Shown here in pieces: positions 1-13,447 of a stretch of 64,000 bases of DNA. The position numbers and the translations under genes are program-made. Every line of letters starts with the position of its first letter. The stretch's first letter is position 1. The DNA lies in contig BDSI01000063.1 in the NCBI GenBank assembly GCA_003117195.1, forward strand, positions 124,001 to 188,000, in the 5' to 3' direction. The stretch is from Eudorina sp. 2006-703-Eu-15. Its lineage: Eukaryota; Chlorophyta; Chlorophyceae; Chlamydomonadales; Volvocaceae. Below the pieces are notes generated by a model. It did not search any database. It was not told the DNA's origin and worked only from the letters and a program-made list of their open reading frames with translations.

Positions 1-320
1 GGAATGCGCCAGAGGTTAACCCCCTCTCACATGCTGGATGGTACGCTGTACGAATTGCTGCTGCATCTGTATCTAGCAAAGCGCACAGCAGCACAACGGC
101 TTCACGACTCGACTTTGCAGCTGCCCGGTAGTCATAAGACTTATGCGCCTCGTTTTGACAAGAACGTTCGTCGCAACACGACAACGCCTCCGTTATACCA
201 GTGCATCATCCAGTGCTGCGCTTGCCCGCTCGCGCGCTGCTGGCGTAATATCACAGCCAAGCAGCCAAGCCAGTGTGCGCTAACCAATCGGTCGTATCCC
301 AACCTTTCTACTCAGCTCAC

Positions 321-2680
<2,360 letters not shown>

Positions 2681-3437
2681 CTTTCACTTGAGACGCGCCG
2701 GTTGGCGGCGTAGGAGATAAATTAGGGGTGGACAGAAAGGAGGCTAGAATAGTTTCTTTTGTGCCTACAAGAGGCTTTTGCTGTTTTTTTTGCCGGTTGC
2801 CCGGTTTTTTTAAGATATGGTGAAAGGCTCGGGCCCTCCTCAGCAAGACACCATGAGGGACCTGCCACGGTGTGGGTTTTTAGGCTGCCGCCTGTGGGAA
2901 AGGGGGAAGCTATGGCTTCCTTGGGACATTTTTGCAAGACGAATTACGGCAATTGCACGGCAGAAGGTCAGAAGGTCATAGCTGCATTTCATTGACATAG
3001 CGCAACTGATTTCCATTCCTCTTGATGGAATATAACAGTTGCTGATGCCTAGTTTGCAAGCTGACTGAATTGGTTGTGACCTTTTTGGTCGCAGCTGAGC
3101 TTACACTACCGCAGGCAAGTGTCGGTCTAACAAGTAACTGCTCCGACACGTTGTTTTATGTCAGTCTACCAGAGCTTACAAGGTGCAGAAATCTACGCAG
3201 CGTGTTTCCATAGGGATACCCTTCAGGACATGTCACAAAGCTACTATGATCTTCGTCACGTTTATAAGAAGCACGCACGTAAGGACCAGCATTAAAGTTG
3301 GTTGCTCGCCGTATAGGCGCAGACGGACTGTTCGCCCTACCCGTTGGGCATGCATGCCGTGCGCAAAACAGGGGATCCATGCTAAGAGAGAACTGACCAC
3401 AACTACCTAGCCAGGTGAGAGAGAACAGGACACGCCA
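2681..3437. other. Intergenic: PABP upstream region
   Basis: About 750 bases between the PABP start codon and the retroelement remnant. It must hold the PABP promoter and 5' leader. I see only short open frames with no family resemblance, and no clear TATA box. Confidence 0.5.
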
Positions 3438-4567
3438 GCTGTGTACGACAGGATACGACGGCTCCTGGCATATGATTGTCGGAGGTCTGGGGTCCCGATG
3501 CAATCTGGGAAGTCCTAGGCACTAGGAGCAGGCGCAGGATCATGGAATGGCAAAAATGGGGGCAAAGGAGGAGCGGAACGCTCTCGGAAGGGGGTGCGGC
3601 GTTGCTCTCCAGATGGGGGAAATGGGTGAAGAGCGCAAAGGGTACGGCTGGGGTGTTCAGCAGGGCAATGGCAGACCCGATGGTAGATGTTCAGAAGATT
3701 TTCCTAAGGAGGGTTGTGGGTGCCGGGTTACCGCCCAACAGGCTTCTATACGGGGAAACGTCACAGCTCCCGCTCCAGTATTTCTGGGCGCAGCTAGTCT
3801 TTGGGTTTTGGAAGCGAGTAAGCAAACATATTACGTCGCTTGCGCACGCCGTGTTGGAGGAGGACATTCGGTGTTGGTTAGAGTCGGATAATGCGAGCAA
3901 CGAGCATGAATATTTTTGGGCGGGAAAGGTATTGCGCATATTTCGGGTACTTGGTTTCGATTACAGGGAGAAGGTAGACGCAGGGCTGGACACTGTAGCA
4001 AAGGCCAAGGCGATCATGGCCCTTGAGATTCCAGCCGATGAGATGCTTAGGGAGTTCCGCCGGCGGTTACTTGCTGATTGGGACCGCGAGGAAATAAAGG
4101 TTAGCCCGCGTGAGTTCCCCGAGTACACGGAGAACGGGGGGGACCAGGACAAGCCTGGGGTCACGGCGTGCAGGTACGCGCGTTGGATGGGGGTTGAGTA
4201 CTCGGTAGATGATCATAAGTCGAAGCTGGAGCACATAGCGACGTGCATGCCACGTAGGCACCATACCGCACTGATGCGTTTTCGGCTAGGGAGTTGGGAT
4301 CTCGATGTTTCGGGGTTTGCGAGGCACCCGGGGCGTAGGCCCAGATCGGAGCGCACGTGCCGGGTCTGCGAGGGGGGCGCCGTAGAAGACGAATTGCATG
4401 TCCTAATGGAATGTCCAGTCTATAGGCCTTCACGGGAGGCAGTAAACTTTGATTTTGAGGAGGAGTCTATGGTGGAGATCATGACGAAGATGGACCAGGC
4501 GAAATTAGGTGACCTTTTGGCGCTAATCCAAAAAGCGCGAAGGGACATTCTCACGAATCGGGCATAG
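3438..4567 (+). mobile_element. 5'-truncated LINE (non-LTR retrotransposon) reverse-transcriptase ORF, C-terminal part
   Basis: An uninterrupted frame runs from 3476 to the stop at 4567, about 363 codons. It ends with a zinc-binding motif of the type found after non-LTR reverse transcriptases: CRVC, eight residues, HVLMEC (C-x2-C-x9-H-x4-C), about 60 residues before the stop. The rest is Trp/Arg-rich, like the thumb and C-terminal region of algal LINE polymerases. The catalytic palm (FADD box) and the endonuclease are absent, so this is a 5'-truncated copy. Just upstream, 3438-3515 reads in another frame as AVYDRIRRLLAYDCRRSGVP, suggesting the coding sequence enters through a frameshift. There is no intron and base composition is more AT-rich than in neighbouring genes. 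It is probably inactive. A domesticated gene is possible but I see nothing to support it. Confidence 0.72.
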
Positions 4568-5130
4568 ATCCTTTCCTCCTTTTAGCTAACTCATCTTTGT
4601 GCGCCCCTTGACGTAAATCGTTGTGGGGGAACGCATGTCAGTATTGGCCATACGACCAGTACAACATGTAACATACATACATATGATTGTGGCCCTCTGC
4701 GATACAGCAGCAGCTTTGTTACACTGTTGCGGGTCATTGCAACGTGTAGGGTTCCGGCGCTGAGATGCTAATGTCCCAGTGGTCCTTGCATTGTGTAATG
4801 GTCGTACGTGAAAATTTATTGATAGATCCGTGTACGGTAGATCCCTTCCCACTGATGTCGCCGGGGGGCTTCGCCAGAGCCACCTGGTGGCCTGTGGGCG
4901 CACGAAAGTTGACCTATCGGCAGCAGCTGCAGCAACAAAAAAACGACTATGCCTCAAATTCTACGATTCCGACATGCCCACGGACCAGATTTGCAACAAC
5001 GATTAAGCAAAACACAATCGGTCGGGCCCGCAATCTTAATAAAATCTTCTCGAAGGTACTGGGACTGAAATAAAGTCACCAGTGGCTGCACTCATGAGAA
5101 TCCAAGGGTTGCCGGAAGATGCGGAAGACG

Positions 5131-5193
5131 TCATCTCTCGTAGGTAACGTGGTGATCTGCGTCCATCTGCGCCGCCAGGTTGTCGAGTTGTGC
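5131..5193 (-). CDS. Possible terminal exon of an unidentified gene
   Basis: On the minus strand, a C/T-rich tract ending in CCCTTCCAG at 5194-5210 is an excellent splice acceptor. It is followed by 20 in-frame codons, AQLDNLAAQMDADHHVTYER, and a stop. The peptide is amphipathic and helix-like, as at the end of many small adaptor proteins. I could not find a matching upstream exon with a good donor in the right phase; a GTAAGT donor lies near 5540 but its exon is not convincing. I do not recognise the family. It could be a gene fragment. Confidence 0.25.
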   Translation of the reverse strand, partial: AQLDNLAAQMDADHHVTYER

Positions 5194-5938
5194 CTGGAAG
5201 GGAGGGGGGCGTGCGATCAGTATCGGCTTGCAGGAATGCGTGTCTATGCCGTACCGGAGTCCTGATAGACATGGGCGCACGGGTCCAATGGTAATATATC
5301 AGTGCGTCCAGAAACGGGGCTGTCGTACGAGATAATTGCCGGCTGCATGAATGGGCAATACCCCGCAGAAATTATCGCTTGCGTACTATGCAACTGTTGC
5401 GAGGCCACGACACTAGCCTTGTTTGAATGACGGAGTGTCATTCAAGCAGAACTCGATTACGGAGAAGTGATCGCTCAATCAACCACCGCAGACCTGTACA
5501 ACACGCACGACCATCCGGAAGGGATCGTAACACTTACAGCAGCTCCATGTGGCTGACCCTGACTGACGCATTATCCGTGGCTATTGGTGCACATGTGCTT
5601 ATTTCACCGAGCTTCCAGCATGTAGGTCATTCAACTTTCCTGAAGGACTGACCAAGGCTTTGCCGTGACGACGAGTTGTTGTACTGACGCGCCAGATCGC
5701 GAATTTGCTCTTTTCCGCCAATTCAGCGGAAGTCGCGTCCACTCTTTGCTCGCCACGTTTGCTTTCAGACTTTGTAACTGCTGCGCCTGACATCGCAATA
5801 TACACCGCCCAACCCTGCTGACAATCAGCTATCCGCAACCCACATACCGCAGCTCTTACTTGCCCCATGACCTTAGCGGTCACACCACAAATCCACGCAT
5901 TTGACGACCCAAACTGGCACAAGTGGCGAGGAGTTGCG

Positions 5939-5943
5939 TTACA
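5939..5943 (-). terminator. Candidate poly(A) signal TGTAA for RPS2
   Basis: TGTAA, the usual poly(A) signal of Chlamydomonas-type nuclear genes, occurs on the minus strand about 150 bases after the RPS2 stop codon. Confidence 0.45.
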
Positions 5944-6095
5944 TGAACGTGGAGACCAGGCAAAGCGCCAGCGTCAGCTGACCTTGCCGCCGCTCTGCGC
6001 GGCGTGTCAGTCCATGCGCAGTGATGGATGGGGCACACGGCGGTTCAACTGTTCACCGAATGTTCAACGGTGAAAGTAGTATGCTAAGGATTCAC

Positions 6096-7805
6096 TTAAT
6101 AGGCGTAGGCCTCAGCCTTGGCCTCGCCCAGGGTTGGCTTGGCCAAGAAATCCGTGAACTCCTGGAACGGCGCCTTGGTGTACTTGCTCTCCCGCCACAG
6201 GTCGGGCGTCAGGAAGCCGTAGGTCTTCGACAGAGCGGTGAAGGTGGCACGCACGAAGTTGCCCAGGGTCTTGGTCGAGCCGCGCGAGCACGTGTAGCAG
6301 TCCTCGATACCAGCCATCTGCAGCACCTTCTTCGGGGTGCGGGCCGCCACGATACCGGCACCGCGGGGAGCCGGGGTCAGGCGGATGGTGACGGAGCCGC
6401 ACTTGCCCGTGACCTTGGTCGGCACGGTGTGGACCTTGCCGATCTTGTTACCCCAGTAGCCGCGGCGGACAGGGACAACGGACATCTTCGCCTGGATGAT
6501 GGCACCGCGGATGGCGGTGGCCACCTGCGATCGCCGCAACGCACATGGATGCACCCCGGGCATATTACAAATCTCGCAGTTTTGCCCGAACAGCAGCTCA
6601 AACAAACAGAATCGGTTGGTTAACTGCATATGCATGCAACAGGGCTGCTGCATGACGCGGGTGCTGTTGCCGTACCGTCTACCACCTTTCGTAATACCAT
6701 CTGGAGCAAGTACGGCGCTCCAAGTGTCAAATCGCAAGGGGCTCACAAAAACGCGCGCACCGCTCCAGCGCTGTTGGAAGTCGCCGCGCTCCACTGAACC
6801 ATCATGGCATGCAATTGGCCCAGTTCCTTTTCAGATCGTCGCTCAGGCTGGCGCACATGTCTCTGAAGCTTGGTATGTCAGCCCCTACCCTCCGAACCCA
6901 TATCTATTGCGAGGCGCAAAATGTGTGTCAAACAAAAGTGCAACATTGGCTGTGAACACCGTCCCATAAACACTTACTCAGAGCAAGTTAGTAAAACATG
7001 TTGGCAAAACACTTTCAGCAACATTTCCCCGGCCAGACAATAACGAGGCGGCTGTATTCCGCTGCGCATGCACCAGGCTGAGCCCCAGCGTCGCACTCAC
7101 CTCCTTCGCGCACTTGACGCCCAGGCCGATGTGGCCGTTGTGGTCGCCGACGACGACGAAAGCCTGCGTGTGGGGTGCATCGCAATTTCAAAGGCTGAGA
7201 ACCCAACGCCGTGCATCCAATTGCATTCAGGACGGCGCGCAGGAAGAACGTGCAGGACGGATCATCAGCTCGAGCAGCCCCCCGTGAAACCCCAGGCAAA
7301 CCCGCACCTTGAAGCGGGTGCGCTGACCGGCGCGGGTCTGCTTCTGCACCGGCATAATCTTCATCACCTCGTCCTTCAGCGAGGAACCCAGGAAGTACTC
7401 CACAATCTGGTACTCCTTCACCGGCATGGAGAAGAGGTAAATCTGCTCCAGCGACTTGATCTTGCCCTGTAAAATAACAATGTGTCCATATTGTGGATAT
7501 GTTCGTTGGGCCCGCACAGGAACATACAAAAAATATATGGCCACACTACGGCGGCGCATACAATGCGGCGCTTGACGGCTGTTCATTGAGCAATATCCCG
7601 GCGCTTGAATATAAAGCCTCCATTAACCCCAATAAGATTTACTGCCGACCTGCTGGACGAGGCGGCCCAGCTTGGTGCAGGGCACCCACTTCTCCTCGTC
7701 CTCCTTCTTGCCGCGAGCGCGGCGAGCACCACGGCCGCGACCGCGGTCGCCACGTCCACCGAAGCCACGGCCGAAGCCGCCACGCTCACCGCCGCGATCA
7801 GCCAT
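6096..7805 (-). CDS. RPS2: 40S ribosomal protein S2 (uS5)
   Basis: Four exons join in phase: 7805-7650, 7466-7308, 7163-7101 and 6524-6096, giving 268 residues, the normal length for eukaryotic RPS2. The protein begins with an Arg/Gly-rich arm ([19 protein letters not shown]) typical of this family. The S5 core follows: [12 protein letters not shown], then [56 protein letters not shown] and [19 protein letters not shown]. The C-terminal part contains [20 protein letters not shown]. It is a component of the small ribosomal subunit near the mRNA entry channel. The first ATG gives the known N-terminus. It is a single-copy-looking intact gene in tandem with IFT22 on the same strand. Confidence 0.97.
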
Positions 7806-8565
7806 GTTCTGAAGGGAAGAGACCGAAATACGATGAGCTACTGGAAGTTCTTCCAAACGCAAGACGTGATGATATAATTCACCTTGTGTGTAATACGGCG
7901 TCGCGTGAAGCGAAAGAGAGAGACCGGAGGTGGTAGAGAGGACTAAGTTCTTTTGTCAAATTGTACGGCAGGCGCGAGACAAATTGTGCATTTAGCTTGT
8001 ACACTGAAATTCAGAGAATACAAATCCATTCATTTACATATCTAACTGTAATCATGTCCGCTTCGGAACCGACGGCAGGGTGCCATGCCGAGTCCTAGCA
8101 GGACGGCGTCGCAAACCCTCTGCTCGCGCCAACGCCCTCAATAATGCCCGATACTACAACCAAGCTGCATTTGTTGAAGATGCAAGGTTTGCAAGACTCA
8201 CACCGTCCTCTGACACGGGAACGGGTCACCCGACACAGGACAGGGCCGGCCGAACACACCCCATGCTCTCCTTGCGGACCAAACCTCAAGGTGCCTACTG
8301 CAGGTCGGCCATTCTACGGGTAAGAAGATATCGCGCGCACGTGCGCGCCGCACGTCAAGGTGGTGAGGGGTGGTGCATGCTTCTTTCTCGCACATACCAA
8401 GGCAAAAGAAGCCTGCCCGACCGATCAGCGAACTTCGTACACCGGTAACTCCACGGCACCCAACCTTTCACATACACACACGCACACACATCCCGCCAGA
8501 CAGTATGTACAGCATGGACCAGGCCATGTGATGAGACGACCAATCCTTTCAGTTCATCCCCTGTG
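7806..8565. other. Intergenic: RPS2 promoter and IFT22 3' region
   Basis: About 760 bases between the RPS2 start and the IFT22 stop. A minus-strand TGTAA at 8034-8038 could end the IFT22 transcript. A short CA-rich stretch lies at 8470-8490. I see no further gene. Confidence 0.45.
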
Positions 8566-9801
8566 CTACGAGTCCTCTTGGTTCATGTACGAGCTCTCCA
8601 GGGCCTCCTTTTTGCTTTGGAGCGCACCCTGGAACAAGATGTCCAGGTGCGAGAATGCCTCCTGCAGTATTGGAGTGTCAGGACCGGGAGCACGGCAGCA
8701 CGTATTCGAATGGGGTAATGGGGCGATAATGCTCAGGTGAGGAACGACCGCCAGCCAAACCAGGGGACACTAGAAAGCGCAGCCCTCCGAGCAGGTGCAG
8801 GCGACTGCATGGCACCGGTACACCCGCTGGCTCCTTGCCTCATTCCCAAACATCTGGACTAATGCTTGCGGAGCAGGCACGCCAATGCATGCGGCTTGGC
8901 GGTGTCGGGACGAGTACAGGCCCGCATTCCCGCTTCCGACGAGCGGCTATCGCTCAACCCTCATGTCCTGGTGTGTCGCTCTGTCCATTTGTTCGAAGGA
9001 AGCTACACAGTGAGGACCAATCCACCGAGTGGGGCTCGTCCAAAACTGGCCGCACCTGCACGCCTGCCGCGGGGCTGTTGGGGTTGACCGCCACGTAGCA
9101 CTGTGCGAGCTTCTTCAGCCCGCCTTGCAGCCCTGCAAACACATCAAGCAGTGCCAGCCCGTGTCGCAGTCTTCATACCGTGCTCCGTGGAGTGGTTATG
9201 TTTGGTATCCTTACGGCATTCGTACCTTGCCAACCGCCGAGGCCTCCGCCCTCCTTCTGCACTTGAATAGCCATGACCATGCACTGCCGGGTGTAGAGGT
9301 TGTTCGGCTCCGCAAAGTTGCGATAAAAGGTCTCCAGCTCACGCTCCTGCTCTGGCCGTGAGGGGTCAATGACCAGCAGTAACCCATCAAGCTCCTACAT
9401 TCCAGGACAAGTGCCATCTCCCTTCAGGTTCCTGTGATCTACGAGCTACCATTGGATGAGCATGCTTGGGTGTACGAGGCATCACCTTTGCCAGCACCGG
9501 CCAGTAGGATTGGTACTGCACGCTGCCCGAGCAATCCCAAAACTGCACTTTGACACGGTCGATACCCAGAACGCGACTGATCTCTTGTATTCTGCATCAG
9601 TGGCGAGTATAAGGCACAAACCTTGACTGACCAGTGTGCATGCTGCACTCGACATGCGCGCGCAGCTGACCTGACAGCAGCCGTTGGCTGGTACGCCATC
9701 TCTCCAAGCAATATGGGCTGTTCAGCTAGGGCTCTGCATAGCAGCGTTTTGCCTGTCCTACAAGGCCCTACGACTGCTAACTTCAGGGTCGTCTCGGCCA
9801 T
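8566..9801 (-). CDS. IFT22: Intraflagellar transport protein 22 (RABL5-like atypical small GTPase)
   Basis: Five exons join in phase: 9801-9671, 9591-9486, 9394-9226, 9132-9056 and 8661-8566, giving 192 residues. The protein opens MAETTLKLAVVGPCRTGKT with an intact Walker A (GPCRTGKT), followed by MAYQPTAAVR and the switch II region FWDCSGS, where a Ser replaces the usual catalytic Gln of DxxGQ. The guanine-specificity NKxD motif is missing; the strand reads MVMAIQVQKEGG. The tail GLQGGLKKLAQCYVAVNP and the Gln/Glu-rich end are those of IFT22/RABL5. IFT22 is a subunit of the ciliary IFT-B complex, so the organism has cilia. The short terminal exon was located by its CTGCAG acceptor and phase. 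It diverges from the Tic20-like gene. Confidence 0.95.
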
Positions 9802-10014
9802 TCCTTTCTGACAGTCACGTTATTATAAAACTTGACAGAATATAAATAGTGTTAAAATATAAAGACACACTTCACGAAGAAATTAGGCAAATAGCTCGTA
9901 CGAGTGGATCCGCTGATGTAACAGAACACTCGGCGACGCGAAAATTCGGGCTTGTGTGCAATTATAAGCAACGTTAGTCACCTCACTAAGTTCCGGGTCC
10001 AAAGTGCATTCGCG
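9802..10014. promoter_or_regulatory. Short divergent promoter between IFT22 and the Tic20-like gene
   Basis: About 150-210 bases separate the two start codons. The middle (9825-9870) is strikingly AT-rich against a GC-rich background, with TATAAATA-like sequence near 9840 and AATATAAAGA near 9857. Both promoters must lie here or overlap the transcripts. Confidence 0.5.
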
Positions 10015-10641
10015 ATGCAGGTCCAGCCCTCTTGTCCGCTACGGCGCGGTGCGTTCAGCACCTCACTGCAAAGTTGCAAAGTTACAAGCGTCCCCCTGAA
10101 GTACAGGGTCGGCCGATCACCCCATCTGATAGTCCGTGCACGGTATTCAGCAAGCGGCAGCAGCTGGAGCCCGTCGCCCAACATCGTCGACCGTGTTGTC
10201 GCTGCGCTGCCCTACATCTTGCCTTTCTTTGACGCTGTGGCCTATGGAAGGTTCCTCTTCCACATGTACCCGGCAGCGCGGGCAGCCATTCAGCCGTTCC
10301 TACCGGCGATGGGCCTGTACCACTCCCTGCCTTTCGGCTCTTTCATCGCCTTCTTCGGGCTGTACATCGGCGTCGTCAACAACACGCAGTTCAGCCGCTT
10401 CGTCAGGTTCAACGCTGTGCAGGCAATCCTGCTCGACATCCTCCTCGCGTTGCCGCGCCTGCTGGAGACGGTGCTGACCCCGCCGACGTCGGGCTGGGGC
10501 GCGCAGGTGTACCTCCACTCCCAGAGCTTCGTCTGGATCTTTACGACCATGTGGGTCGTGTACGGCGTCGTTAGCAGTCTTCTGGGGCATTATGCTCGCA
10601 TCCCTTTCATCGCCGACGCGGCGGATCAGCAAATCCGGTGA
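10015..10641 (+). CDS. TIC20: Tic20-family chloroplast inner-envelope import protein
   Basis: Single exon, 208 residues from the ATG at 10015; an in-frame ATG at 9952 would add 21 residues. The first ~45 residues are Ser/Arg/Val-rich and nearly free of acids, as in a chloroplast transit peptide. The mature part has the family pattern: RVVAALPYILPFFDAVAYGRF, then LYHSLPFGSFIAFFGLYIGV, NNTQFSRFVRFNAVQAILLDIL and a last hydrophobic segment SFVWIFTTMWVVYGVVSSLLG. That makes four membrane helices, as expected for Tic20/Ycf60. The family sits in the chloroplast inner envelope and forms part of the preprotein translocon. Which paralogue this is (Tic20-I/IV or II/V type) cannot be settled by eye; the compact sequence suggests the II/V group. 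Confidence 0.87.
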   Translation: MQVQPSCPLRRGAFSTSLQSCKVTSVPLKYRVGRSPHLIVRARYSASGSSWSPSPNIVDRVVAALPYILPFFDAVAYGRFLFHMYPAARAAIQPFLPAMGLYHSLPFGSFIAFFGLYIGVVNNTQFSRFVRFNAVQAILLDILLALPRLLETVLTPPTSGWGAQVYLHSQSFVWIFTTMWVVYGVVSSLLGHYARIPFIADAADQQIR

Positions 10642-11607
10642 TCGCGCACCGTGCGGCCGCTCATCCACCGGCGCAGGCGCGAAACTGAGGAAGTTTCGGC
10701 GGTGGGACATCATACACGCATGCTGCCTGGGGCAGTGATGTCTGTCAATGCACCGCGGTGTGTTGTGGGGCATAAATTCCATCCGGAGTGACCCATGGGC
10801 CACTGGCTTGTCAGCCAGCGTACGCCAGGTGTACGCCCGGCACGCCTCAAGACGTACAACACTGTGCGCTGGTATGGTTCGATGTTGCTGGCACGCCGAA
10901 GAAGGGTGTGCGCTAGATAGGTTTGCATAAGTGCTGCTGACCAATGGGGGCGTCGTTTGGCGGGGTTGTCTAGTTGGGCACGAGATGGTATGCTCAGCCT
11001 GGCTTGACCAGACTTGTTGCGAAGGCACTCGTTACAATGGCCCATGAGGAGAGAGTCAAAGACGTGTCGCGCTTTCAGAATGTAAGTGGAAGGGTCGCTT
11101 GACCGCAATCAAGCACAAGTAGATCCGTGGGGGATGTTACGTTGTTAGCAACGTTGCAAACCGCTGGCAGAGTCCTAACAATCCTCGTGGGTGACATCGA
11201 CAGGCTAGAAACCATTACGTGCCGTACACGGGCACAGGCTATTAATGTAATTCGCATAGTTGACATTCGGCAGAGCGGCGCTGCCAAGGAGGCTTCAACC
11301 CTCCTTCAACCCATATCGGTCGCACGGACTTCACGCGCACGCTCCCATCCTGCCCCCACCACAGTCGCAATTTAGCCATCGCTGCGCATTCTGCAAAATC
11401 TTCTCTCGCACAACAAAATTATGCCGATCTGTCCGCTTCCGCTGCGAAATCAGGACAGGTCGATCAGCACGCATCCACATACACGCCATCGGGCAGGCGG
11501 GCGGGTTTCATTTCGAAATGAAACATACACGCCATCGGTGCACGGAGGCCCACTCCTCGTCCAGGCCGTCAACACCATCAGTAGTTGGGTCGTCCGTAAT
11601 ACCCGTC
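10642..11607. other. Intergenic between convergent genes
   Basis: About 970 bases between the Tic20-like stop and the terminal exon of the minus-strand gene at 11608. Plus-strand TGTAA at 11081-11085 and minus-strand TGTAA at 11032-11036 could end the two transcripts, which would then overlap slightly. No gene seen. Confidence 0.4.
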
Positions 11608-13104
11608 TTAATCATCCTGCTGTTCGCCTGCCTCACGCTCACGGCGGCGCTGCTCCTCCGCGGCCGCCACTCCCGCCTCAGTGAGGGTGTAGCCGTAGGG
11701 ATCGCACCGAAAGCCCCCACCGCTGCGCTCCACGTGCCCGCGCTCCCACAGCCTGTCAAGGGGACAGGTAGGGCGGCAACCGATCGTCATGTCTACATGG
11801 GAACCCTCCCGATGTCATAAGCTGCTGTGCGCAGCTTACCGTATCGTCTTTATCGTGGCACGCCCGTGTTGGCCTTGCATCGCCAACATACGGCAGCAGG
11901 ACCGCCGACCCGAAGATAAGGTACATTGGAGCAGCAGGGAGCCTCTTGGCAGGCGGCTAGGGACCGGGCCGCGGCGCTGACGTCGCCGGGAACGCCCGAT
12001 GAATGCGCGCGCCACAGGCCAGCCACTGCTACCCGTCAACCGAGCGTCAAAACCCAGGAATGGCCACCTCCGTTCTCGCCTTGTTTCAAGCAAGCTTCAA
12101 ACCCCAACCCGAACTTACAGCCGCAGCGCCTTGCTGGTGTCGGGCGTGTTCCCGAACTCCTGCCGGAACGTCTTCTCGAAAGCCTTGACGCCAGGTTGCA
12201 TGATCAGCAAGATGCTCGCGGCGGCCGCCACCACGTTGGGGATCTTGGCGCCGGAGGGCGAGAGGCCGGGGTGCGACACCGACAGGCGGAATGATGAAAC
12301 ACTCATCCAACCATTATTATGCAACAGAAACCGTGCACGCGATCCAGGGCCGCGCCGCCGGCCAGGGACAGATACGCTTACCCTCATGGGCAGCGGACAC
12401 ACACGGCGGCATGCTCTGGCCCCAGATGGGCGACCAAGCCTCTGCAACCCGATCCATTCATTGTTTTTCAACGACTGAGGACAAACGTTCTAAGGGCCCC
12501 AAATGCCGGAAGCGTGGTTGACAAGGGCCGCATGCACCAGGGTCGAACACCATGGGCGCCCCCTGACGATGCCCTCTGACACCTGGCCGCATTGGACAAG
12601 AGTGCGGCACTGGGCGGGGCAGCAGCCAACCCTCCGCGTGGCCCGGTCATGCCCCCGAATCTCTAGCAACCCCCCGATCTAGAGACTCACCTGTCCCGGT
12701 GGACGCGGCCCGCGTTTCTTGGCCGCACCGCCTCGTGTCGGCACGCCGCCCCGCGCTGATGGGGCCGTCGACGTCGCCGCTGCTGAGGCCTCCGCCGCCT
12801 CCGCCGCCGCAGCTGCCCTGCCGCCGCCGGCGCCTCCGTCGCCGTTGGCGGCTCCGGGGCTTCCAGCCGCCGTGGCGGCCGCCGTGGAAGGGCCCTGGCC
12901 TGCATCCCCTGCCGCAGCCCCACGTGGCGCCCTGGAGGTGGTGGCTGCCTGCGCTCCCGCTCGCCCGCGACCCGGCGCTGCCGTGCGGCCTCCCCTAGTG
13001 ACCGCAACACCGGCGCCGCCTCGGCCGTACCCACGGCCCCGTACGGCAGGACCGCTGCCCCGGCTGGGCCCGGGTTGCGGGCTCGGCTCCCTTCTCGCGT
13101 CGGC
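11608..13104 (-). CDS. Downstream exons with a winged-helix-like C-terminal module (probably 3' end of the giant gene)
   Basis: Three exons chain in phase: 13104-12691, 12441-12119 and 11752-11608. The first codes for an Arg/Gly- and Ala-rich stretch (GRGYGRGGAGVAVTRGG) with good CAG acceptor and CAG|GTGAGT donor. The second ends at a GTAAGT donor, and the third starts at CTTGACAG. The last two join to give VVAAAASILLIMQPGVKAF, then FEKTFRQEFGNTPDTSKALR and LLWERGHVERSGGGFRCDPY, ending GYTLTEAG before a charged tail. The helix-helix-helix-wing layout resembles a winged-helix domain, though I cannot name the family. The phase-0 acceptor at 13104 matches a phase-0 GAG|GTGTGC donor at 13568, so these exons probably finish the giant gene (about 2,815 residues in total). 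The alternative is a separate 110-residue gene starting at the ATG at 12306. Confidence 0.5.
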
Positions 13105-13447
13105 CTGGTGTAGAGGCAGCAGGCAGGGGTTGGCAGTTAGACGCAGCAGCTTACGGGGCGTAACCTCAGCAATAGCGCACGTCCTCACAGGGAGGGACGC
13201 CCCTTTCAATGGTTCCCGTCCCAGGATGTAAGTATCATGATAGCCTCCTCAGCTGCTGGCCTCCTGGCTTCAGCGTAATGAGGTGCATCTGCAAGGCTAT
13301 ACCGTATATCCCGGAACGGGACACGAGGGGCCCGGCAACAGAGAACCGCGAGGTCCAGGGTGCACTGAGTTGCAAGCTTGCCGCAAGAGGGGTGCAGGGC
13401 TGCAGGCTTGGATGACAGTCCCTAAGTTTCCCCAAGTTTCCTCAGGC

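Larger units (their letters stand above)
4568..6095. other. Intergenic: AT-richer region between LINE remnant and RPS2
   Basis: About 1.5 kb with no complete gene that I can defend. It probably includes the 3' tail of the LINE copy and the RPS2 3' end. It contains one convincing splice acceptor with a short terminal exon on the minus strand (listed separately), a 9-bp perfect stem with a 5-base loop at 5423-5445, and a minus-strand open frame around 5640-5800 whose coding status is unclear. Confidence 0.4.

Noticed and set aside
5599..5922. Minus-strand frame containing MSGAAVTKSESKRGEQRVDA
   Set aside because: Another frame over the same bases reads equally well (RDLARQYNNSSSRQSLGQ), no family is recognised and splice sites are unclear, so no gene was called.
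9952..10014. Upstream in-frame ATG of the Tic20-like gene
   Set aside because: It lies only 150 bases from the IFT22 start in the promoter core, and the next ATG gives a better transit peptide; kept as an alternative only.
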